NCBI GenBank assembly: GCA_037903355.1
Contig: JBAJFE010000005.1
Span: forward strand, 1,240,001 to 1,304,000
Direction: 5' to 3'
DNA from: Trichuris trichiura
Taxonomy: Eukaryota > Nematoda > Enoplea > Trichinellida > Trichuridae
DNA: 64,000 bases
The notes under the pieces are model-generated. The model was given only the letters and a program-made list of their open reading frames with translations. It ran no database searches and was not told where the DNA came from. This document shows, in pieces, positions 1-10,642 of this stretch (position 1 is the stretch's first letter; every line of letters begins with the position of its first letter). The position numbers were made by a program, and so were the translations under genes.

Positions 1-100
1 CTCGAAAATTACCCCAATCGTGGACGAACCGGCGACCGTAGGCGGGAACATCTTCGTACAACTTATTCGTACGAAACCTGAATGGCAGCTGAAAAAATGA
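1..100 (+). CDS. 3' end of an unidentified gene (partial)
   Basis: Frame 2 is open from the window edge to a TGA at 98-100, giving 32 residues that end in ...KPEWQLKK. The composition (a run of V, I and L, then a basic tail) looks more protein-like than the other two frames, and one of those frames also stops nearby. It would be the last exon of a gene running in from the left. I do not recognise the family, and a 100-base fragment cannot be named. Downstream, 101-610 holds two short open frames (82-294 and 347-541) with no recognisable domain. Confidence 0.3.
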   Translation, partial: SKITPIVDEPATVGGNIFVQLIRTKPEWQLKK

Positions 101-612
101 CAACAATTAAAGGAGGATGCGTTTTTTCTACAAATTCGGGCATTTCGATGGTTGGTATTAATAAACGAAAACCTAAGGCTTCATCAACCTCAGCAATACG
201 GCCGGGAAAAGATCGCTTAACCCATTATAAAAACGTAGAGGGGGCTTATTTCGGTATAAGTACGATAATGATATGTTCTACAGGGAGCTTTTGAAAACGA
301 AAAAGCTTAAGCACAAATTCAAAAATAAAATTTATTTTTAAGAAAGTTGAACGTAGTTAAAAAGATAAGTTTTAATGGATGGAAAGCATGCTTATCCACT
401 GTCGAAACGAGCTTGCCAAATCAGTTACAGCGTGTGACCAGTAAAGGAGAAACGCTGAACCTTCGTACGGTTACAGCGGGCGAAAAACAACTTAGGCATT
501 TGGCCAAAGCTTTTGTAAAGAAAGGAATCTTTAAACGTTAGAAGTTTGAGAATTATTCTTTAAACAAAACAGCACCGCGCATACAGTCAATAAATGGAAA
601 ATGCAAAGGTTA

Positions 613-870
613 AACGCGAACCTTTTTCTCATCCTCTTTTGCGTTTTCGAGATCAAACGTAGAAATCGAATCTTTCAGTCGTTCTAACCGCTCGCTCAAA
701 CTTTCCAACTGTATCTTGCTGTTTTGAACATCGGTAAAAAACTTGTCGACATCTTAAAGCACAAGTACATTAACACAAGAAAAAATTTCATAAAAACCAT
801 TCACCATAATGAAAAAACAACAAAAAATTTGGGCAATGCTCTGAATGGCGTAAACGAACGCGTTGAAACA
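613..870 (-). CDS. Possible small coiled-coil protein, 3' exons
   Basis: On the minus strand a frame from about 752 to a TAA at 613 reads as a heptad-like helix (IQLESLSERLERLKDSI) followed by an acidic-basic tail ending EKKVRV. A second stretch at about 810-865 (FNAFVYAIQSIAQIF) joins it in phase if a weak GTTGTT donor and a TTTAAG acceptor are used. Together this resembles a short helical subunit of a larger complex, but I cannot assign a family and found no clear start codon. The opposite-strand open frames over 788-1070 are taken as shadows. Confidence 0.3.
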
Positions 871-1080
871 TGTGTATGTACGAATGCTTACCAAAATATC
901 TAGCCATTGTATCTAAGCTCCATTCTGCTTTGTATAGTTCAAATAGGCTTAGAAAACTCGGAATTAGTACAAAAAGACGCTTTTGTAGCAGCGCCGGGAT
1001 ACAGGTAAACAAACAATGGATGAACCTGAAAACACATGTACTGTACAGCGAGCTATTCCGCGTGGTATAACAAATTAAAT

Positions 1081-2340
1081 GCTGTTAAGCTTTTTACTGT
1101 TATATTTGTTTAAATTGGAAAAGATTACAATTTACTTTAAACAAATAAATTTTTATTTTGTTAAAGAGATTTTCACTTCTCGAAGACAGAGCGAAAATTT
1201 CGGGCGCCGCTTCTGATAGCTTGTTTGCAGGTGGGCATACACGCATAACGTTGCTTCTCGTGTTGTCAAGCTTACGTAGAGTTATAAAGTCCTACTGAGT
1301 CATCATCTCCAAGAAGTTTTAAAACACGAAGATATTTAAAAATTGAAGCGGATGAGTGGGTCTTTATTACCGATATAACGATAAAACTATTTACTGCGGA
1401 AAAAACAGAATGACAAAAAGAAAGCTCTTAGATCTCTTCTGATCCATTATCTTCTCATACTGTCAGACTGATATCGGTTTGCAAGCTAGCTGATTTAACT
1501 TTAAAACGGTATCAGATAGGGTCAAAAATTTTGTGCTAATTTTTGGATCACCCTCAAGCTGGAGCGCTCATTGCGTTGCAGCTAGACGCTTAATGCACGT
1601 GGTGGAGCGCAGTGTTCAATTTTTTTATTTCAATGTTTTCCATCAGATGCTCAGTGTATACTGTAGGTAGAAGTAAAATCAAGTTCAATGTAAACCATTT
1701 GTCTGCGTGCAAATTAAGCAAAAATCACTCCTTACTCAAAATGTACGATTATTAGCGTATAGACGTTTTGATTCTAGTTTTTAGCTTAAGCTGCCTGCGG
1801 TTGCTTCTTCTGGCAGAACGTGTATGTAGTTCACCTACAGTATCCATCGGAGCTGAGGGAAGGATCCTTAATTTTTTGCGACAAATAGATTAATAGTAAC
1901 ATTGTTCAGGAGACGTGATAGTCATGTGTTTTATTCGTACAATCAACTGAACTGCCCTTATCACGAACTTTTGGTATTTCGCAAGCTGCGTGTACCTGCG
2001 TAAGCCTGACAGCAGATAACGACAGACAGCAGCTGAGGAGCCAAAAGTGTTCGACATACAAATATAATAATTAAATTGTCTTTCCATTCTAGTCGCCGAT
2101 GAATTACAAAATACCTTCTTCCTTGCTGTTGTCTATACCTTCGCGTGAAAAGTTCAGTTTCGATGTTATTTCGCTCAGCAGAGACGAGCGATAAAATTAC
2201 AACTAAGCTCTTTCCACGGCAAAATGCAGTAGTCCGAAAGGGATGAAAGACTTTCTTTGTCTGACCTGCGAATCGAGCTTCTACTGTAAGCCGTATAATC
2301 TTACTTTTAGTTAGCAATCTGCTTTAGCTCCAGTTTAGTT
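1081..2340. other. Intergenic stretch, nothing recognised
   Basis: AT-rich sequence between the possible coiled-coil gene and RPB7. Open frames on the minus strand (1890-2317) use non-ATG starts and show no domain; I take them as chance. A TATACTGTAG motif lies near 1,658, one of many TAC-N-GTA sites in this window. Confidence 0.4.
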
Positions 2341-2364
2341 CTTTTCGTTAGCTTTTAATTTAGC

Positions 2365-2889
2365 ATGTTTTACCATATGTCTTTGGAACATGAAGTTGTC
2401 ATGCATCCTCGCTATTTTGGTCCCAACCTGAGCAAGTTGGTCAAGAAAAAATTGTTCACCGAAGTTGAAGGCACTTGCAGCGGGAAATGTGGTTTCATAA
2501 TTGCCGTTACCGGCGTTGAAAGTGTTGGTACCGCCTTTATACAGCCAGCATGCGGCTACGTCATTTATCCCGTAAAATACAAAGCCATCGTTTTTCGTCC
2601 TTTCGTTGGCGAGGTATGCGACGGTATAGTAACGCACGTAAACAAGGTTGGCCTGTTTTGCGACATCGGTCCACTTTCGTGCTTCATCAGCCGGCATTGC
2701 ATCCCAAGCGATATGGATTTTCAGCCAAACGCAAATCCGCTTTGCTACAAGACGAAAGACGAGTCCGTAGTTATCGCAGCGGATGACGAAATCCGCGTCA
2801 AGATTCTTGGCATCCGTGTTGATGCAAATGATATTTTTGCCATTGGTTCTCTAATGGACGATTATTTAGGTCTCATTGTTTCTGATTGA
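2365..2889 (+). CDS. rpb-7: DNA-directed RNA polymerase II subunit RPB7
   Basis: An intronless 174-residue protein, the usual length of RPB7 (about 172). It opens [20 protein letters not shown] and contains the family signatures [39 protein letters not shown] and, at the C-terminus, [16 protein letters not shown]. The N-terminal RNP-like half (about 1-80) docks on the Pol II core and the C-terminal S1/OB half (about 81-174) contacts emerging RNA; RPB7 works as a heterodimer with RPB4 in the nucleus. The start follows a TTTAATTTAG acceptor-like site by one base, so the mRNA may be trans-spliced. It is closely similar to animal homologues throughout, with no break or unusual residue noticed. 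Confidence 0.97.
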   Translation: MFYHMSLEHEVVMHPRYFGPNLSKLVKKKLFTEVEGTCSGKCGFIIAVTGVESVGTAFIQPACGYVIYPVKYKAIVFRPFVGEVCDGIVTHVNKVGLFCDIGPLSCFISRHCIPSDMDFQPNANPLCYKTKDESVVIAADDEIRVKILGIRVDANDIFAIGSLMDDYLGLIVSD

Positions 2890-4643
2890 TTGTACTTTGA
2901 TTGCCTATAAATAGCTTCTGTGTATGCCTGACTTCAATCCGTACTTGCGGACAATTTCTTTTTCTGATCAGCCTGAATATGACATAAAGTAGACCGTCAC
3001 GGTCTTAAGGCCACTTTCTCTTTTAAAAAATATACGGAATAACAGAGTACTGTAGCGCTCAAGTGATGCTTAGGCAAGTTATGACACGTGTAACGCGTAA
3101 CTTGATGTTCAAGCTAGTAATAATACGGTAAGGTGCGTCTGAGTGTGTTCCTCTGGCGCAGTTTACGACGATCAGGTTTAACTTGTTTGGCTTGGAGAAC
3201 GTTGTAATATTAAAGGTGTCGTAAGAGCGTGTCGCAAGGACAATACAAGTGTTAGATGAGGCCTTAACACGTCCAGTACAGTTCATGAAGAAAGTGCGAC
3301 TTGAAAACGTTTTCTGTGCGAAGTAAAAGTTGCTTGCTTCCCTATACGGACATTTACTTCATTCAGCGCTCAGCGGTAACTTATTTCCTAGGCAAAACAG
3401 CTAAGGGAAGCATAGGTAAACTTTGAAGCAACATAAAATTTCTACAGTGCTAAAATTCTCCTATCAGTAAAAAAATAAACGCAAAACAGACAGGAAATGT
3501 TTCTGGCTCAAATTAAAAGCGGCAAGGCGCAGATTCGTAAGTTTAACATGAGAGGATTAATTATTTGGACGAATCGCATGTTGTTCAAGCTTTAAATTAT
3601 CAAAGGTAGAACTATTCGTCCTTTGAACTTTACTCGTTGTACTGACAGACACAAACAACCTGGGTCGTACTGTATCCTGATTTGCTTACCACCTTACAAG
3701 CAAGTTGATTTTTACCTTACAAAATTTATTATTTGATTTTCATGTTCAGTTGAACTGTACATGCGTGTTTTTTGTTTTTTTCTAAGTTTCTCAGGCTTTT
3801 GTGAGCACTTCGTCGTTAAATCAGTGACAGTATTCGTTGAGATAGAATAGCTTTTAACTTTAGAATGAAATTACATCCGCAACGAAATATTAAATAGCCG
3901 TAATGGTCCGGTAAAGCGAGTTAATCGTATATCATTTTGCCGTCGGCCTTCCATTTGATGAATTGTCAGTGTTTAATCTCTCGGGATGAGACTGCTCGTT
4001 GCCCATCCTTTGCTGTTGCCTAATTAAGTCATCGCCACTTGTCAGTCCGCGTAATTTCATACCGAACGCTAATTACGCAAAAAGGTCGTCGCGCGTAAAC
4101 AACTGTCGCCTAGAAATTGTCGACCGCCTACGCTCTGTTCAAATTGAATAAGTGTATGTCCATGAAAAAGCGTTAAATTGAGCCACTGCCTGTTAGACAG
4201 GTGTAATTGACTATTCAACTTTTTGCTTTGGCTGCATATGGTATTCACTAGGCTCAATACTGTCTATATGGCCTTGACCTTATTTAGAACTTCAACCTAT
4301 GATTTCCAAGATTTCAGTTGAGCAAAGACCAAAAAATTATGCTTTAACTTTATTAGGGTTTAGCTGGCAATTTTTTAAACCGCGCTTAGGCAAGCTGCCT
4401 GCTGGTAGTGGATAAATTAAAGCATTACTGCACCAAAAATTAGCATAATTATTTTAATCGTTAGAATCATAGCGTAAAAGGTACAATGAGATTACGCTGC
4501 AGAGGTATACATGAAACGTAGAAGTCTTCCGTCTTCGAATGTTACATATTCTTCACCTTCTATCCGATGATGGTAACAGAGCTAACTGACTGTATATACA
4601 GAGTATAAAAATCTCGCTGATAAGGGACAGGTACATAGCAGAT
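2890..4643. other. Intergenic stretch, nothing recognised
   Basis: About 1.75 kb between RPB7 and the CDK-inhibitor gene, whose 3' ends face each other. No open frame here resembles a known protein; the minus-strand frames at 3059-3286 and 4069-4257 have no domain. TAC-N-GTA motifs occur near 3,048, 3,125 and 3,668. Confidence 0.4.
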
Positions 4644-5144
4644 TTATAATGGTATATCGCGTACCGGAAGAGTTGAGGAAAGGCAGAAAGGACAATACTC
4701 CAATTTTTGTAAAGGCTTAGTACAATCGACCTCTGATGACGTCACAGCACGTTCGCAATCACTCGATTTGGTATTTTGGCTTTCATTGTCCACCGTTGAA
4801 TGATCAGGAAAATAACTGTCAAGACGGGGTAGCGGAGGTTTCGACGATTTTTCCGCGCAGTGAGGAGACGAGGAATACTGTTTCAAAGGTTCCCACTGCC
4901 ACGGACTGCTGGGATCATCGTTTGACAAATTGGTGAACTTGAAGCCGAACCTTTTTTGCTTTTCCGTCGCGTCTTTTTCCAGCATGTTCTTCACGTAACC
5001 ATTTATCCGAGTGCTTCTCATTTTTCTCGTTCCTTCGTCGGCAAAGAGACGTCTTCGTACGGGAGGTCGCGAAGTAACCTGCACCAAGTATTCCCATTCG
5101 GCTGCCTGCTTGTTTAAGTAGGAAAACTTCCTTTTGCTGACCAT
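4644..5144 (-). CDS. Cyclin-dependent kinase inhibitor, p21/p27 (Kip) family
   Basis: A 166-residue single-exon frame from ATG 5144-5142 to TAA at 4644. A CDI domain lies at about residues 27-87: PPVRRRLF (the cyclin-binding RxLF at 31-34), a basic helix, then RFGFKF and WQWEP, matching the order of the p27 kinase-inhibitory segment (RNLF, WNFDF, YEWQ). The usual first Trp of WxFDF is Phe here. Residues 105-112, LPRLDSYF, fit a PCNA-binding PIP box except for the leading Gln. Family members bind cyclin-CDK in the nucleus and halt the cell cycle; C. elegans CKI-1 is the nearest well-known relative. The start was chosen because the longer frame opens with GTG, and a TTTTAG acceptor-like site lies 8 bases upstream of the ATG. 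Confidence 0.8.
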   Translation of the reverse strand: MVSKRKFSYLNKQAAEWEYLVQVTSRPPVRRRLFADEGTRKMRSTRINGYVKNMLEKDATEKQKRFGFKFTNLSNDDPSSPWQWEPLKQYSSSPHCAEKSSKPPLPRLDSYFPDHSTVDNESQNTKSSDCERAVTSSEVDCTKPLQKLEYCPFCLSSTLPVRDIPL

Positions 5145-5193
5145 AACGCTGTCTAAAAGCACGTAAAGGGATTGCACTGAATCGAACGCGCGC

Positions 5194-5484
5194 TTGTCGA
5201 CCCTTTTACGCAGGATGGAAGTCAGCTGGCAAGGCCGTCACGCTCCCAATAGGTCGAGGGCCGACGGTCTCCTCCCCACCGAGCCGATGCGTACTTTGCA
5301 CCTGTCGTCCCGCTATTACCGCGCTACGGTGCAACTATGGGAACGCGAGCGCGCTCAGCCACCTTTTTCGAAACCAATTTTGGCGCAGTCCGAACGTTTA
5401 ATTTGCATACAATGTTATCATACGTTGCGGGATTGGCATTTTAGAAATCGTGCAACAGGTAACTGTACGTCAAAACAAGCGTGA
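5194..5484 (+). CDS. Doubtful open reading frame with a CxxCY motif
   Basis: A 96-codon plus-strand frame just outside the CDK-inhibitor start. Its second half contains LICIQCYHTLRDW, which resembles the IC-x2-CY-x2-L half of a zinc-binding knuckle, and another frame over the same bases gives SRCVLCTCR. The two halves would need a frame change to join. I cannot name it. It may be an exon fragment, a decayed gene or chance; the confidence is low. Confidence 0.18.
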   Translation: MSTLLRRMEVSWQGRHAPNRSRADGLLPTEPMRTLHLSSRYYRATVQLWERERAQPPFSKPILAQSERLICIQCYHTLRDWHFRNRATGNCTSKQA

Positions 5485-6063
5485 CTCATCTTTGCAAAAA
5501 AAACATTCGAAACAAAACATTTCGCTGCTCCTTCGTTAAAGTAACCCGAACTCGTTATTAATTATTCGCTTGAAAATAAGTAAAACGCCTTACCAGAGGT
5601 CTTTAATGGCACTTTTGATTTTTCTTGACAATTGCCAAAAAACTTTTCCTAACCGGGATACTGTAGTAAATGAACCTTAACTATCATTTTGTACTTGTGA
5701 CAGTATGTTGTAAACATTTGTCGGCGTTTTTGGTTTGTAGGCGCGATTTCTTCGTTGTTGGAAAGGCTTATAGGCTGGCTAAAAAAGGCAATTAAGAAGT
5801 TTTAAGGTTTGCCTTAAAAACTTTTCCAAGTACTAAACAACCGGCACATTATTAGCTTCTTTGCTCAGATCGTGTTTTTTGTTGCTTGTAGTAAGAAGCA
5901 TTAGTTGTAGAATACAGTTTTGCGCTACGAGAATTACGTACCCTCGCTGGGCTTACGTTGGAGGCTGAAGATTAAATTCTTCGATCTCCGACAGCCCCGT
6001 GCGCCTATTCGTTTGCGAAATCGCGAAGATTTTGCAGGTAATCGATTGATTTTGTTTCTTTTA
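5485..6063. other. Intergenic / upstream region of SF3A1
   Basis: No gene recognised. The stretch ends in the pyrimidine-rich TTTGTTTCTTTTAG that precedes the SF3A1 start by 15 bases, a likely trans-splice or 5'-UTR splice acceptor. Confidence 0.4.
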
Positions 6064-6079
6064 GCTTCGTCTTGTTGCA

Positions 6080-9000
6080 ATGCCTCCCGGAACAACTAAT
6101 CCAGATCCAACGCAAGTGGCAAATCGCGAACCGGTACAAGATGCCAATTTGTCCAAAAGTGGAAAAGTGATTGTGGGCATTATTTATCCGCCGCCGGAAA
6201 TTCGAAGTAAGTTGACATTTTACTTGCTCCCTTTAACGTTATTTGCGTTTATACATGGAAAACGTTGTTCTGCCAGTTTAGCAATCAATCATTAGTTTTT
6301 ATGCTTTTTCACGACATTTGTGTTATAGCATGGCTGTTTCAATGTAGGCATGCCTTCATTATTGCTATTACCAAAGTACGCTATGCAGCAAGCAGAGTGA
6401 AAGTTGCAGTTCCCATAAATAAGCAAGGTTTTTGTATTTTTGGTTGAGGTTTGTTCAGTGGGCTCTATAATGCAGATATTACAGTATTTTTATCACTAGT
6501 ATGTACAGAGGGGACAACATTTTAATGGTACGTGAATATACGAGAGTATAGTGGAAGAAACGAGACGACAGAGCGCATTAGCCCACAATGGATAGTTCCC
6601 GAGGGAGACTAACGAGTCGGAACCAATTCCTATATACCAGTTTTGCCTAAGAGGGTGGAAATGGGTCACGGTATCCAAGAGGGTCACCAACAATCCTTTC
6701 AGACAAGGCTCAAGGGATAATATCGGTGACTCCGCAATAGATCTCTTGTCATAGCATTGTATGCTAACGAGGCGGCATCCTGTGATCCGCCAGGTGCCGA
6801 TTATTCATATCACGGTCCTACTGTATATGATCACTCACGCGGAAACCGAGAGCTGATGAGTCCCATGTTCCCACGGCCGTTTATGACCGAGACAAATATG
6901 AGTGCTTAGTGACCATATAAACATGATGATAGGGAAGCAGTTTTTCGTAAAAGCAAACATGGCGCTTTCAAAATTCGTTTGGTGAGAATTCCAATGTTGT
7001 ATTACGGTAGATTTAAATTTTCAAATTTTCAAGACAGAACAGGAGAAGCGTTGAAGCTCCGTATTTATTTTTGCGGGAAAAACCTATTCGAACAGCGTCA
7101 TTAGGTGGTAACTTCTTGGCCAATGCGTATTTCGTTATAAGTCCATTTGTGGCTGGAAAATCCTATAGTTTGAAGTTAAGTTTAAAACGCGGTGGGTTCC
7201 TTAGCCTTATCCTCCAACGTATGTTAATTTTTTTGGAACGAAACGTGTTTAACATTCTTTTTCTACCATTTATACAGTATGACGTTAGCATATTTTTTTA
7301 AAAAGACGTTCAGGTTCGAATTTTAAAATCTTCCCGCTCATCTCATCATAATCAATACTGCCTCGCCATAACGCGATGCGTAATGCTTAGCTGCAAGCGT
7401 ATCACGTCAGTTCGGTATTATTATGGCGTTTTATTGGTTTGATGGGCCTAAATAAGAAATAGCTCCTGATCATGTCTTTGGTCGGACGCTTTCCTTTGTC
7501 TTTATTTTTATGGGTTTTTCTTTTTCTTTTTAATTGGTTTTCACATGTTCTTTAACGGGATTTGAATTCATATAAAGTTTCTTTCTGTTTTTCACGAATC
7601 AAAATAAATACTGATGAAGAACAGCAGATCCGTAATAAAGAGAAGAAAGTTTATTGGCTTTTATGCCTTTTCCAGTCTGGTGTTGTATCCCTGGTTAAGC
7701 AGTTTATCATTGAGGAGCATTTAGTGATACAAAATTTACGATATACGCGCGTATCAGCAGCAGGTGTAAGTTACTTGCCATGCAGAACAGCTTATTTATT
7801 TTCATTAGCATAAGCGTACTATTCAGGCGAAAGCACAACATTTTGCTTATCTCACTGCGCAACCTGTGTCCTGTTACAGTAATGCTCCGAAAATGCTGGG
7901 AAAAATAATGAAGAGAGCGAGTAGGATTGATTCCAAATTTTTAAGATAATCTCGTAACGTAAACGTATACCGTGTCCTAATTATCTTACAGATTTTTCGC
8001 GCTACCGCTCAATTTTCGGTATGGTGACAATAAGTTTTAGTTTTTTGCCAAACAAGGTCAAACAAACCCTGAAGCGTACACGTATTCCCCATCGTCTTTT
8101 TATCACCTAAGATAACGTTTCCATTGAAGATATTGTGGACAAAACAGCGAGTTTCGTGGCTCGAAATGGCGCCAGTTTTGAAGTTCGCATCCGCGAACAC
8201 GAAGTCAACAATCCAAAGTTCAATTTCCTCAATCCCGGAGATCCCTATCACGCCTACTATCAGCAGAAGGTTCAAGATTTCATTGAGGGCAAAGTTAGCA
8301 ACGAACCGCCGGTCGTATCCAAGATGGTCGCGGGACCTGTGCCTCTTCGCGTACAGGAGGTGGTTAAGGCTAGCGAATTCCTGCCGGTCGAACCTCCTCC
8401 GGAGTACGAGTTCATTGCCGATCCGACAACCATCAACGCCTTTGATTTGTACGTCCATTGTTGATTTTTTTTTTGCTCGCCACTTCGCCACCTTCCTTCT
8501 TTAGGGATCTTATGAAATTGACAGCTCAGTTTGTCGCTCGCAACGGGCGCCAATTTCTGACGCAGCTAATGACTCGCGAATCCCGAAATTTTCAGTTCGA
8601 CTTTTTGAAACCGCAGCATTCCAACTTTTCCTACTTCACTCGTCTGGTTGAGCAATATTCAAAGGTGATGATGCCGCTGAGGGATTTGATGTCGAAACTT
8701 CAAGTAGAAGGCAACGATCACAAGCACGTTCTTGGCATGGTGGCTGCTCGAGTTGAATGGGAACGTTATCAGCGTAGAGTACGCGAAAAAGAGGAAGCCG
8801 AAGCTGAGCGGGAACGTCTTGCCTACAGTATGATAGATTGGCATGATTTCGTCGTTGTACAAACGGTCGATTTTCAACCGCACGAAACTGTTGGTTTACC
8901 TCCTCCTTGTACGCCTAAGGATGTAGGGGCTCGTATACTAGCTCAGCAGCGCTACGAAGCCCACAAGAAAGCTACGGAAGCTGTGGAAATGGAGGTCGAA

Positions 9001-10464
9001 TCCGACGAGGAGGAAGCGGCAGCAGCTCAGGAAGCGGTGGTGATTCCCGCTCAGCCGGCTTCTCCGGAAATGGCTATTGTAGATGGCGCCACTGGCGATG
9101 CGAGCAATATTTTAGCGCAGGTGCAAGCTCCAAAGCCGAAAGCCGCGCACGAAGTGACTCAGCCGGTTCCGGCGCCGCCCAAGCCGGAAAATGTGACCAT
9201 ACGTAAGGACTACAATCCAAGAAATCGTATATTGGAAAAAGCAAAGGCCGAACAAAAATGGGTCATATCCCCGTTGACCGGCGAGAAAGTGCCGGCCGAC
9301 AAGTTGACCGAACATCTGAAGTTCAACACGGTCGACCAGCAGTACTTTATGCAAAAAGAGCGCGAATTGATGGACCGACAAGACGAGGAGTTGGTGTTTG
9401 CTATGGGTGCCGACATTAGCGCTAACATTAAAGCCTTCGCCGAACGTCGATCCGATATTTTCGGCGTTGGTTCCAAAGGAGCCGAGCAGGCAATGATTGG
9501 TAAGAAATTGGGTGAAGAGGATGTGCGCCGCATCGACCCAAAGGCTATATGGGATGGTCATTCGGTTAGCGTTGAAGCGACCGTTAAAGCGGCACAAGCG
9601 GAAATCAGTCTTGAGGATCAGATTGCGCAGATCCATCGCGCCCAAGGTCTTCTGCCTGATAAGGAGAAGGACAGAATTGGGCCCAAAGTGTTGGGCGACA
9701 ATGAAGCTGCATCAAAGGAGATACCAACTGCCGCTACTGCAGCGTCGTCTCAGAAGGCAACCTACTCCACGCCGGCACCAACTCCGTCATTGGCTTCGTC
9801 ACATCTGGTTAAACCAGTAGTTATGGTACCAACTGGTGGAATGAGTAAGGCTTTTTAAAATTTACTTTTCAGCTACATTTCTCCGTTGTTTTTTTAATAG
9901 ACGTACTAACAGGCGGTATGTATCAGCCGGTTGTGACCGGAATGCCGCCGCCGACGAGCAGACTGCAATATCCAACCGGAGGATTCGATCAGGAACCATC
10001 GGCAAAGCGGCAAAAGACCTTTGAAGAAACTCTTCAGCCCGAGGACGATTGGTTGAAGTTGTATCAAGATCGCGGGCCGATCGATGTCAAAGTTCAATTA
10101 CCAATTGTGCCCGACAAGCCCGAATGGAAGCTCAACGGAAACACGTTGAACATTCAGCTTAGCTTGACCGATCAGGTTTGGTTATTTATTTGCATATTTT
10201 CAAACCCCCTTATAAAGCGTGCTTGTTTTTAGGTATCTGTTCTAAAGTCGAAAATCCAAGAAGCGACTGGTATGCCGGCAAGCAAGCAGAAACTCTCTTA
10301 CGAGGTTGGCGGGCAGTTTGTAAAGAATAATCTTTCGTCTAATTGCTGCTTTCCTTGTTTAGAATATTTTTATCAAAGACGCTCTTTCGCTTGCTTACTA
10401 CAATATGCTGACCGGTTCGTTGGTACAAGTGCAAGTGAAGGAACGCGGCGGTCGCAAGAAATAA
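6080..10464 (+). CDS. sf3a1: Splicing factor 3A subunit 1 (SF3A1/SF3a120/Prp21)
   Basis: Six exons join exactly in frame into 744 residues: 6080-6206, 8130-8448, 8505-9844, 9901-10175, 10233-10304 and 10363-10464. Two SURP modules are clear: SURP1 (about 44-95, NIVDKTASFVARNG ... PKFNFL) and SURP2 (about 150-200, LTAQFVARNGRQFLTQLM). A conserved central block follows (DWHDFVVVQTVDFQP, EMEVESDEEE, ISPLTGEKVPADKL, RRSDIFGV, WDGHS), then a Pro/Ala-rich linker and a C-terminal ubiquitin-like domain ending ERGGRKK. SF3A1 is part of U2 snRNP and needed for branch-site recognition; the UBL contacts U1 stem-loop 4 in human. Introns are 56-58 bp except the first, 1.92 kb. TANGO2 follows closely on the same strand. 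Confidence 0.95.
6207..8129 (+). other. Long first intron of SF3A1
   Basis: 1,923 bp bounded by a GTAAGT donor and an AAG acceptor; the codon split across it (A|AT) restores the conserved RNIVDK, so the boundaries are firm. All other introns in this gene are below 60 bp, so an insertion or regulatory content is possible. I see open frames at 6496-6693 (-) and 7562-7813 (+) but recognise nothing in them. Confidence 0.7.
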
Positions 10465-10614
10465 TTATACGTCCGTAACATTTTTTTAAGTTGCGTGCAT
10501 GTGTAGACGTTTTTTGTTTGGTCATTAAATGTGTTGCCGATTTAAAATGGCGTTTATGTAAATTTTCTTGTTGTCCTTATCTTATGTTTTTTCTAATCGA
10601 TTGGGCTTTGGCGA

Positions 10615-10624
10615 TTTTTGTCAG
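10615..10624 (+). promoter_or_regulatory. Probable trans-splice acceptor before TANGO2
   Basis: The sequence ATTTTTGTCAG ends at 10624, 18 bases before the TANGO2 start and 160 bases after the SF3A1 stop. This is the arrangement of a downstream gene in a nematode operon. A cis-spliced 5'-UTR intron is the alternative. Confidence 0.45.
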
Positions 10625-10642
10625 CTGTTGCGCGTTGAAGAG

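Noticed and set aside
8009..9645. Minus-strand open frames of 160-177 codons
   Set aside because: They lie antisense to verified SF3A1 exons and show no domain.
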